A stretch of DNA of 64,000 bases, taken from the NCBI GenBank assembly GCA_035559595.1, contig DATMBF010000033.1:60420-124419 (forward strand). The letters are read 5' to 3'. Source of the stretch: DATMBF01 sp035559595. GTDB lineage: Bacteria > Bacteroidota > Ignavibacteria > UBA10030. The notes beneath the pieces are model-generated. The model was given only the letters and a program-made list of their open reading frames with translations. It was not told the origin of the DNA and searched no databases. This document shows, piece by piece, positions 52,618 to 59,735 of the stretch. Each line of letters starts with the position of its first letter. Position 1 is the stretch's first letter. The position numbers and the translations under genes are program-made.

Positions 52618-53790
52618 TCAGGAACCTTTGGTGACTAACGGATAAAGGGCCCGAAGTCCAAGAGCGGGACCGAGTGTAAGAAACAAAAAAATGTACTCGA
52701 ATGCGACTACTTGCGTTAACCACCCCACAACAGCAATGCTGACGACAGTAATAAGGAATCCGATACCGTTCATGACGGTCAATGCAGTTCCAACGAACTG
52801 CCGAGGGGCAACAGTTGCGGCAAGTGAAGAAAACTGTGGAGAATCTCCTACGACAGTGATTCCCCAAACGATGAGAAAGCTCAACCATATCTCTGGCGAC
52901 GTGTGAAGCATGAATGGCGAGATCAAACAGGAGAATCCGGAGACAAAAAGTTGTACAAAGGCAACCCGCGCGCTCCCGATTCTTCGCGAGAGAAGTCCGC
53001 CTCCAACACAGCCGACAGCGCCAGCACCAATTATCAAAAACGACCACAACGGGATGTTGAGCTGAAGTGTGGGATGAAGTGTTTGATAGAATGAAAGGAG
53101 AAACGGCACGAATGCCCAGAATGTGTACAACTCCCACATGTGACCGAAGTATGCAAATGCGGCAGAGCGGAACTTGCTTTCCGAGAAGACGGCCGGAATC
53201 GCCCGAAGTGTGAAGACATTATTTGATGAGAGATGTGGACCCTCTTTCAGCGCAAGGACCATGAGAAATCCGCCGGATGCTGCAAGAATGGAAACCACAA
53301 TCGTGACCGCCTGCCACTCGAGTGTCTGTCGAAGTCCCTTTACCAGATGCGGAAATGCCGTACCGACGACAAGAGCGCCAACCAGAAATCCGATGGCATG
53401 ACCCAAACCTTCACGATACCATCCTGCCGCAATGCGCATTCCGATTGGATAGATACCGGCAAGACAGATTCCGGTGAGGAAGCGAAGTGCGAGGAAAACG
53501 GTAAAGCTTTCGGCAAAGAGTGTGCAGGCATTAATGAGCGCTCCAGAAAGGGAGGAGATCAGAAAGAGGTACCGCGCGGAGAATCGATCGGCGATGGCAA
53601 AGAGTGCAAAGAAAAGCGTGCCAAGGATGAAACCAAGCTGCACTGCTGATGTGAGAGAGGCAAGCGCGTCAGGATCGAGATTCCATCGCCGCTGAAGATC
53701 AGGCAGGATGGCATTCCCGGCAAACCACAGAGAAGTTCCGGCAAATTGGGAGACAACGATGACAGGAATAATGCGGCGAGGAGTGAACAT
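52618..53790 (-). CDS. MFS transporter
   Basis: 390 residues with about twelve hydrophobic helices. The N-terminus FAGTSLWFAGNAILPDLQ and the loop motif ADRFSARYLFLISS are typical of small major-facilitator permeases, with RFLTGICLAGIYPIGMRIAAGWYREGLGHAIGF in the first half. Substrate cannot be told. It is separated from the helicase by about 90 bases and has no obvious promoter. Confidence 0.88.
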   Translation of the reverse strand: MFTPRRIIPVIVVSQFAGTSLWFAGNAILPDLQRRWNLDPDALASLTSAVQLGFILGTLFFALFAIADRFSARYLFLISSLSGALINACTLFAESFTVFLALRFLTGICLAGIYPIGMRIAAGWYREGLGHAIGFLVGALVVGTAFPHLVKGLRQTLEWQAVTIVVSILAASGGFLMVLALKEGPHLSSNNVFTLRAIPAVFSESKFRSAAFAYFGHMWELYTFWAFVPFLLSFYQTLHPTLQLNIPLWSFLIIGAGAVGCVGGGLLSRRIGSARVAFVQLFVSGFSCLISPFMLHTSPEIWLSFLIVWGITVVGDSPQFSSLAATVAPRQFVGTALTVMNGIGFLITVVSIAVVGWLTQVVAFEYIFLFLTLGPALGLRALYPLVTKGS

Positions 53791-53904
53791 GAAGGTTGAG
53801 AAAAATCAGCTGCGTTCGAATCTCTGCGACAATGTATCGGAACGACGGAGTGTCGGCGAGTACATACTCACCCCCGCCCCGTCACCCCGTTACTCTCTAC
53901 TGCA

Positions 53905-54951
53905 CTATGACTTTCCTTTTAGAGCCTCGTAGGTTTTCGTCACATTCCCTAACGGTCCACCTAACGCCTGTCTGAAGTTTGCAAACTCCTTCTCGTACTT
54001 CGGCGCAAGCTGATCGCCTACAGCTTTGACGGCTTCTTCGACCGTCGCGCCTTTTTTCACCTGCGCCTCCACAGCGGGATAGAGATCTTTAAGGTATTGC
54101 ACAACAAGGTTGAGCCGGTCTTTCCCTTTTTGCACCGGCCCGTGGCCGGGAATGATCTGTTCAATCTCCAACTTCCCGATGCTCTCCAAGGTCGCAGCCC
54201 ATGCCAGCGGCACGGCGTCTCGCATGAAGGGCAACCCACCGGTGAGGATATCGCCAGAGATCAATACCTTTTCTTTCGGCAGATAGACAACAACGTCGCC
54301 GCGGGTGTGACCTTCGCCGAAATAAAGCACGCGGGCTTCGCGCTCGCCTGCCCACAGAGCAAGACTCTTATCGAACGTCAGGTTGGGGATTGTGATCTGC
54401 AGTGTCTTCAGCTCTTCAAGATACGATTCCTGATTGGCAATCTGTCGCTGGAGAGCCTGCTTTGCACTGTCGGTCATTATCGACCCGTCGGGATTCTTTC
54501 CCTCTGCCAATCGTGTTTTCAGTCGCCCGATTTGGACCGGCAGGCTGTCGAGATTCTGCTTCACACTCGGGATCGCCTTGCCGATGATATCATCCCGCGT
54601 GTTGACGTGCGAGATAAATTCCGTGCCGATGGGAAACGCCGCCTGGTAGGCTTGGTTCCCCTGCACATGGTCGCCGTGCCAGTGCGTATTGATCACGTAC
54701 CGGACCGGCTTGTCGGTAATCTGGCGGATGGTTTGAATCAAATCCCTCGCCCAGCTCGGCCGCAGGTGTGTGTCAACAACGATGACACCTCGCTCCGTCA
54801 CGATGATAGCGGAATTACTGAGGACTCCAGGTTTGCCGATGGCCCCATAGACGCCGTCAGCGACGTTGACGATATCGAAGAACTGAGAGGTTTGGGCACT
54901 CGCCGAGAGGTTCGCGAGCAGTAGAGTAAGAAGAAGTCGTCCAATGATCAT
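53905..54951 (-). CDS. Exported MBL-fold hydrolase
   Basis: 348 residues with a signal peptide (LLLTLLLANLSASAQ), so probably periplasmic. The metal motif is NTHWHGDHVQGN near residue 90, with later ligands in YFGEGHTRGDVVVYLP and IIPGHGPV. An insert of about 75 helical residues follows the first motif (SVKQNLDSL, DSAKQALQRQIANQES), longer than in a minimal beta-lactamase. It resembles exported MBL proteins of unclear substrate; true beta-lactamase activity is not implied. AAGGAGGAG before the ATG gives a strong ribosome site. Confidence 0.88.
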   Translation of the reverse strand: MIIGRLLLTLLLANLSASAQTSQFFDIVNVADGVYGAIGKPGVLSNSAIIVTERGVIVVDTHLRPSWARDLIQTIRQITDKPVRYVINTHWHGDHVQGNQAYQAAFPIGTEFISHVNTRDDIIGKAIPSVKQNLDSLPVQIGRLKTRLAEGKNPDGSIMTDSAKQALQRQIANQESYLEELKTLQITIPNLTFDKSLALWAGEREARVLYFGEGHTRGDVVVYLPKEKVLISGDILTGGLPFMRDAVPLAWAATLESIGKLEIEQIIPGHGPVQKGKDRLNLVVQYLKDLYPAVEAQVKKGATVEEAVKAVGDQLAPKYEKEFANFRQALGGPLGNVTKTYEALKGKS

Positions 54952-55128
54952 ATCTCCTCCTTTTAGTCGGAGAAGATAGTAGATTTTGCTTCAAAAGTGA
55001 AACTACCTTTGCGGCATCAGTTTGAATGTCGTACATTGGTTCGCATTGTGCAACAAGCATTTTGAATCATTAGCTCATTCTGTTGGCAGCATTTGCTTCA
55101 ATCCGAACAAATCCATGAGCATCCGCGC

Positions 55129-56376
55129 ATGAATGTCCTTGTTCTTAACTGTGGCTCCTCCTCCCTCAAATTCCAGATCATCGAAACCGACCTCGATCTC
55201 ATCGAGAACAATGCCGATATCCGCAAAGCCCGGGGTCTCATCGAGCGCATCGGCAGTCAATCGCTGATTACCCTGCAGGCAGACGGTCGCCCCACGGTGA
55301 AACAGGCAGCTCCGCTGCGAGACCATCGCGCTGCACTCGACTATCTGCTCCGGTGGGTCATCTCCCCCGAAGCGCAAATCCCGGGGATTCAGTCGCTCTC
55401 CGATATCCACGCCGTCGGACATCGCGTTGTGCACGGCGCGGAGAAGTTCTCCAAATCGGTTGTGATCGACAAGAGCGTCATCGAAGGCATTGAAGACTGC
55501 ATCGAACTTGCGCCGTTGCATAATCCGGCCAATCTCAAGGGAATTCATGCAGCGCGGGAGTTGCTCGGACAGGGGGTACCGCAGGTCGCCGTGTTCGACA
55601 CGGCATTCCACTCGACAATTCCTGAGACGTCGTATCTTTACGCTATTCCCTACCAACTCTACCGGCGTTACAAGATTCGTCGGTACGGTTTCCATGGAAC
55701 ATCACATCGCTACGTCGCTTATCGGTATCGGCAAATTGTCGGTAAAAAGCGGGAAGAGACGAACCTCATCACGCTTCATCTTGGCAACGGTTGCTCCGCA
55801 TGCGCGATCCGGAACGGCGACTCGGTGGACACCTCGATGGGACTGACACCTCTTGAGGGACTCATCATGGGAACGCGATCGGGTGATTTGGATCCATCCA
55901 TCATTGAATTTCTCGCACACAAGGAGGGAATGTCGCTCACTGAAATCGACGCGCTGCTGAACAAGCAATCCGGACTTCTGGGCATTTCCGGACTCACGAA
56001 CGACATGCGCGAGTTATTGGAAGAAGAGCGGGAACATAAGGATCGACGCGCAACACTTGCCATTGACCTCTTCTGCAAGCGGGTAAGGAAATACATCGGT
56101 GCCTATCTGGCAGAATGTGGCGGAACCGACGCGATTGCCTTCACTGGCGGCATTGGAGAGAATTCGGCCACAATCCGCAAGCGGATTTGCACGGGACTCG
56201 AGTGGCTTGGAATCGGGATTGATGAGACTCTGAACCAGCAAGCAACTAGTGGAAAGGAAATGGAGATTTCAAAATCGGGAAGCCGTGTCCGAGTATTCGT
56301 GATTCCGACAAATGAGGAACTTCTCATCGCGCGAGACACGGTCAGAAGCATCAAGAATGCGCCGAGACGGTGGTAG
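55129..56376 (+). CDS. ackA: Acetate kinase
   Basis: About 415 residues; interconverts acetate + ATP and acetyl-phosphate. Motifs: LVLNCGSSSLKFQ at residues 4-16, GHRVVHGAEKF, VFDTAFHSTIPE, YGFHGTSHRYVAY, LGNGCSACAI, GTRSGDLDPSI and FTGGIGENSATIR. The frame extends 12 residues upstream, but the ATG at 55129 fits the family N-terminus. No phosphotransacetylase is next to it. Between its stop and the next gene are 7-base tandem repeats. Confidence 0.96.
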   Translation: MNVLVLNCGSSSLKFQIIETDLDLIENNADIRKARGLIERIGSQSLITLQADGRPTVKQAAPLRDHRAALDYLLRWVISPEAQIPGIQSLSDIHAVGHRVVHGAEKFSKSVVIDKSVIEGIEDCIELAPLHNPANLKGIHAARELLGQGVPQVAVFDTAFHSTIPETSYLYAIPYQLYRRYKIRRYGFHGTSHRYVAYRYRQIVGKKREETNLITLHLGNGCSACAIRNGDSVDTSMGLTPLEGLIMGTRSGDLDPSIIEFLAHKEGMSLTEIDALLNKQSGLLGISGLTNDMRELLEEEREHKDRRATLAIDLFCKRVRKYIGAYLAECGGTDAIAFTGGIGENSATIRKRICTGLEWLGIGIDETLNQQATSGKEMEISKSGSRVRVFVIPTNEELLIARDTVRSIKNAPRRW

Positions 56377-56405
56377 GTTGGTGGTGGATGGAACGGTGGA
56401 TCAAT

Positions 56406-56442
56406 GGATAACGGATAATGGATAATGGATGATGGATGATGG
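56406..56442. repeat. 7-base tandem repeat (GGATAAT / GGATGAT)
   Basis: Five consecutive 7-base units, GGATAAC, GGATAAT twice and GGATGAT twice, in the gap between ackA and the HMA-AraC gene. The upstream 30 bases are made of related GGTGGT and GGTGGAT words. Confidence 0.75.
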
Positions 56443-56549
56443 AATGACGGGAACGATAGCATATCGAAATGCGGTCGAAGGACTTGTAGACGGGGAAAAA
56501 CATAGATAATGATTTTAAAGTGCACATCAGCGTGAATCCGCGAGAATCA

Positions 56550-57185
56550 ATGAAATCCGCGTCTACTAAGCTCTACATCAAAAACATGGTGTGCCCGCGA
56601 TGCATCAGAGTTGTGAGGGAGGAGTTGACCCGATTGGGTCTCGACGTGCGAAATGTTGTGCTTGGCGAAGTTGAAGTCAGCGGGGAGAGCAACCAGTTAC
56701 CGATGGAGAACATTCGCCACGTCCTCCACGAGAACGGCTTCGAGTTAATCGAAGACAAGCGGGTGAAGACGATCGAGAACATCAAGCACGCCGTGCTCAA
56801 GCTCGTGCAGAACGATTACGAAAAAAATCCGCTTCGCATCAAGGATTCGGAATTCATCGCCCGCGAAGTGGGTCAGGACTACCACTCGCTCAGCACCCTC
56901 TTCTCTTCCGTTGAAGGCATCACCATCGAGCAGTACATCATTCTCCAAAAAGTCGAACGGGTCAAGGAGCTTCTGAAGTATGGCGAGATGACACTGAGCG
57001 AGATCGCCTACACAATGGGCTACAGCAGCGTAGCCCATGTTTCCAACCAATTCAAGAAGGTTACCGGCATGACGCCCAGCCAGTTCAAGAAGTTAGGCGG
57101 AGTTCATCGCCATCCGATTGACCAGGTGGGGATGAAACACACCAGCCATCAGAACCTTTCAATGAGATCGAAGGCGAACCAGTAA
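56550..57185 (+). CDS. AraC-type regulator with N-terminal HMA-like metal-binding domain
   Basis: About 211 residues. Residues 1-70 look like a heavy-metal-associated fold: LYIKNMVCPRCIRVVREEL with a CxxC pair (CPRC) where copper chaperones have GMxCxxC. The C-terminal part has an AraC double helix-turn-helix: EQYIILQKVERVKELLKYGEMTLSEIAYTMGYSSVAHVSNQFKKVTGMTPSQFK. This combination is familiar from Bacteroidota near copper export genes, as here 2-4 kb downstream. The metal and target sites are inferred. An ATG at 56520 would extend the protein by 10 residues. Confidence 0.85.
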   Translation: MKSASTKLYIKNMVCPRCIRVVREELTRLGLDVRNVVLGEVEVSGESNQLPMENIRHVLHENGFELIEDKRVKTIENIKHAVLKLVQNDYEKNPLRIKDSEFIAREVGQDYHSLSTLFSSVEGITIEQYIILQKVERVKELLKYGEMTLSEIAYTMGYSSVAHVSNQFKKVTGMTPSQFKKLGGVHRHPIDQVGMKHTSHQNLSMRSKANQ

Positions 57186-57201
57186 TTTGTCCCTCCTACG
57201 A

Positions 57202-58053
57202 ATGTTCCAAGAAATCCAGCCCGCACTTTTCTCCGTCGCCTACAGCATGTTGGGGGACCGCTCCGCAGCGGAAGACATCGTGCAGGATGTCTTTCTGAAA
57301 TGGCAACAGACCGATCAATCACGCTTGGAGAACGCCAAAAGTTATTTGATGAAGTCTGCTGTCAATACAACGCTCAACTATCTTCAGTCCGCCCACAAGA
57401 AGCGACTCACCTACCCGAACATCTGGCTTCCCGAGCCGATCCCCGACGCAGAAGTTATTTCCGAATATCCCGCCGATCAACGCTTAGTCCTTACCTACGA
57501 ACTGATGGTTGCGTTGAAGGAACTGAAGCCGCTCGAGATTGCTGTCTTTGTGCTGAAGGAAGCGTTCGATTACGCGCATGACGAAATTGCGGAGATGTTA
57601 GACAAGACCGCTGAACACTCCCGACAACTTCTGAAGCGGGCGAAGACGAAAATCCGGAATCGCGGGGTAACGTCTCTTCCGCCGTCGAAGGAAGACCGGC
57701 GGTTGGCCGAAGAGATCGTGGAAGCCATTGGCGACGCAGATACGGAACGACTTCTCAAGATTCTGGCGAAGGATGCCCGCATCATAGCCGATGGGGGCGG
57801 CGTGGTTGGCTCATCACCCCGACCGATCATCGGTGCAGAGAAAGTGGTTCACCTTCTTCTTACCAGCAGTCGCAAGTTGGGTTTCCGGCCGAGAGTACAG
57901 TTTCACACGCTCAACGGGCAATCCGGATGGGTTGTTTATGACGGGTCGCGCCCTGTAGCGGCGTTCATTCTCACCCGAAAACGCTCCAGAATCGCCCGCC
58001 TGTTTGCCATATTAAACCCTGCCAAGCTCTCCTCATTCACCCGTCCGCTCTAA
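57202..58053 (+). CDS. ECF sigma factor with C-terminal SnoaL-like domain (ECF41-like)
   Basis: About 283 residues. Region 2 reads LFSVAYSMLGDRSAAEDIVQDVFLKW and region 4 KPLEIAVFVLKEAFDYAHDEIAEML. Three marks of the ECF41 group are visible: WLPEPIPDAE in the linker, DGGGVVG in the extension, and a NPAKL motif near the end. In that group the C-terminal extension controls the sigma factor instead of a separate anti-sigma, and the target is often a neighbouring COE gene (carboxymuconolactone decarboxylase, oxidoreductase, epimerase); an epimerase-like gene lies next to it. A TTG at 57187 would add five residues. Confidence 0.85.
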   Translation: MFQEIQPALFSVAYSMLGDRSAAEDIVQDVFLKWQQTDQSRLENAKSYLMKSAVNTTLNYLQSAHKKRLTYPNIWLPEPIPDAEVISEYPADQRLVLTYELMVALKELKPLEIAVFVLKEAFDYAHDEIAEMLDKTAEHSRQLLKRAKTKIRNRGVTSLPPSKEDRRLAEEIVEAIGDADTERLLKILAKDARIIADGGGVVGSSPRPIIGAEKVVHLLLTSSRKLGFRPRVQFHTLNGQSGWVVYDGSRPVAAFILTRKRSRIARLFAILNPAKLSSFTRPL

Positions 58054-58137
58054 CATTAGCAATTAACCATCGATCGTTTAACCCTCCCGCTGTCACGTTT
58101 TCGCCGGCTCACTTGTCATAGTTGTGAAAAAAGGCTT

Positions 58138-58212
58138 CTCGCAACGACGCGAAGAACGCAAAGGCAATGTTCCCAGAAGAATCTTCCTTTGCGCCCTTTC
58201 CGGCTTTGCGAG
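58138..58212. repeat. Palindromic repeat element, 27-base arms
   Basis: Left arm 58138-58164 (CTCGCAACGACGCGAAGAAC...) pairs with right arm 58186-58212 at 21 of 27 positions around a 21-base loop. The word CGCAAAGG / CCTTTGCG caps the inner ends and CTCGCAA / TTTGCGAG the outer ends. No T-run follows, so it is unlikely to be a terminator. It resembles REP-type elements made of cgcaaag words that I remember from other environmental genomes. Confidence 0.6.
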
Positions 58213-58255
58213 TGATAACATCAACCATTATCCATTGACTACTAGAGGAGAAGCC

Positions 58256-59224
58256 ATGAAAATCTTCATTGCTGGAGCAACCGGGGTCTTGGGAAGACGT
58301 GTCGTGCGACTGCTGACCGAACATGGACACGAAGTTACGGGCCTTGCCCGAAGTCCGCAGAACGAAGCGTTCCTGAATTCGATGAACGCAAGAAGCACAC
58401 GTGTGGATATCTTTGATCGCGCCGCGCTGATTCGAGCCGTGCATGGGCATGACGCGGTGCTTCATCTTGCAACCAAAATCCCAACAAAGTCGCGACCGCG
58501 CCGAAGTGATTGGAACATGAATGACCGCTTACGCACGGAAGGCACTCAGAATCTCATCCTTGCGACGCTGGAATCGGACGCAAAGGTGTACGTACAGGAA
58601 AGCATCGTTCATCTTTACAATCGGACTGATGGAGCAGTGGTAGACGAACGCGCGCCGTTGTTAGAGAATCCGCCATTTCCGTTGCGGTCTGCGCTTGCGA
58701 TGGAGCACGTGATCGAGCAGGAGATAGCGCGGCACCGTTTGCCCGCGATCATTCTCCGGTTCGGGGGATTCTATGGGCATGATGCGGCGAATACACAATC
58801 ATTGCTCAACGGCGTTCGTCGTGGAGCGGTACCAGTCATCAGCCGCGGCGAGTATTTTTGGAATCTCATCCATCTCGATGATGCAGCGCGAGCAGTCGTT
58901 GCCGCCGTACAAACTCAAAACGGCAATCTTCGTCGTGCCTACAACATCGTAGATTCGAATCCGGTGACGATGAAGGAGCTGGTTCACGGTCTGGCCGAGA
59001 TTCTCAATGCGCCGTCTCCGCGCTCCATTCCAACCGCGCTTGCGCGTCTCGTCGTTGGCGGTGATGCCTTGAAATTCATGCAGATTTCTCTTCGGGCTTC
59101 CAACGCCGCCGCACGCAGAGCACTTGGCTGGACCCCGTCGTACCCTTCATACCGTGAAGGCATCAAGCAGGTGCTTTCAGCCGTTCAGAATACGGTAGAA
59201 GGCACGCTTTTGTACACTGCGTGA
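58256..59224 (+). CDS. NAD(P)-dependent epimerase/dehydratase-like protein
   Basis: 322 residues of the extended short-chain dehydrogenase family: MKIFIAGATGVLGRRVVRLLTEHGH at the start and a Rossmann fold throughout. The usual YxxxK catalytic pair is not in its normal place (after VYVQESIVHLYN one sees only RSALAMEHVIEQE), so the enzyme may be an atypical member. AGAGGAG, 6 bases ahead, fixes the ATG at 58256. It follows the ECF41-like sigma gene, a typical partner of that group, with a palindromic repeat between them. Confidence 0.82.
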   Translation: MKIFIAGATGVLGRRVVRLLTEHGHEVTGLARSPQNEAFLNSMNARSTRVDIFDRAALIRAVHGHDAVLHLATKIPTKSRPRRSDWNMNDRLRTEGTQNLILATLESDAKVYVQESIVHLYNRTDGAVVDERAPLLENPPFPLRSALAMEHVIEQEIARHRLPAIILRFGGFYGHDAANTQSLLNGVRRGAVPVISRGEYFWNLIHLDDAARAVVAAVQTQNGNLRRAYNIVDSNPVTMKELVHGLAEILNAPSPRSIPTALARLVVGGDALKFMQISLRASNAAARRALGWTPSYPSYREGIKQVLSAVQNTVEGTLLYTA

Positions 59225-59359
59225 GAGAGATTAGATTCCTGCCCAACGGTGCGGCAGGGTTGGAAACAATGCAAAACTTTCTCAACATTCTGTAAAACAT
59301 CGGATTGAGAACTGCCGTATATTTGCATCGTAAGTAACCGATTCCTAAAGGAGATGGAT

Positions 59360-59569
59360 ATGAAAACAATCGCACTCAAAATCGAAGGCATGCACTGCGG
59401 ACATTGCGTGATGGCGGTGCGCAAGGAACTGAGCAAACTTGCCAGTGTAACGGTGGAAGACGTACAGATTGGGACCGCCAAACTGCAGATCGATGAAACA
59501 ACCGTCACTTCGGACCAGCTCGCAAAAGCGGTGGAAGAGGCCGGGTATCGAGTTGTTTCAACCAACTAA
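59360..59569 (+). CDS. HMA-domain copper chaperone
   Basis: 69 residues: MKTIALKIEGMHCGHCVMAVRKEL with the GMxCxxC copper site at residues 10-15, then a ferredoxin-like fold ending AVEEAGYRV. It carries copper(I) to export ATPases, two of which follow. AAGGAG and a 6-base gap make the ATG at 59360 preferable to one at 59354. A TATATTTG box, like the Bacteroidota -7 element, lies at 59318-59325, but no matching -33 box was found. Confidence 0.92.
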   Translation: MKTIALKIEGMHCGHCVMAVRKELSKLASVTVEDVQIGTAKLQIDETTVTSDQLAKAVEEAGYRVVSTN

Positions 59570-59593
59570 AAACGGTCTAAAAAACACTTCCTC

Positions 59594-59712
59594 TTGTCAT
59601 TCCCGAATGTTCCGCTTCTCAGAATCCCGCCTGTGAGGTGGAGTCCAGAATGCGGCACTTTAATCGGGAATCTATTAAGAAGGATGCTCGACTGAAACGT
59701 TCGGCATGACAA
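59594..59712. repeat. MITE-like element with terminal inverted repeats
   Basis: A 119-base stretch with ends TTGTCATTCCCGAATGTT (59594-59611) and, on the other strand from 59712, TTGTCATGCCGAACGTT, which align with one gap and two changes. Inside, AGAATCCCG (59620-59628) and CGGGAATCT (59665-59673) also pair. It lies between the chaperone and the CopB-type ATPase and covers the upstream ATG of the latter. No target duplication is evident. Confidence 0.55.
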
Positions 59713-59735
59713 TGACATTGACTACGGAGAATATC

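Noticed and set aside
51838..52638. A 266-codon plus-strand open frame
   Set aside because: It is antisense to the helicase N-terminal half, which has Walker A and DEYQD motifs.
53905..54951. True metallo-beta-lactamase resistance gene
   Set aside because: Only the MBL fold and signal peptide are shown; the helical insert and the lack of a recognised B1-B3 signature argue for another substrate.
50374..56442. Low-complexity and 7-base repeats as a possible CRISPR remnant
   Set aside because: Units are 6-7 bases with no unique spacers; no 25-37-base repeat with spacers and no cas gene is present.
59238..59258. Stem CCTGCC / GGCAGG after the epimerase gene, as a terminator
   Set aside because: Only six pairs, with no T-run after it on the plus strand.
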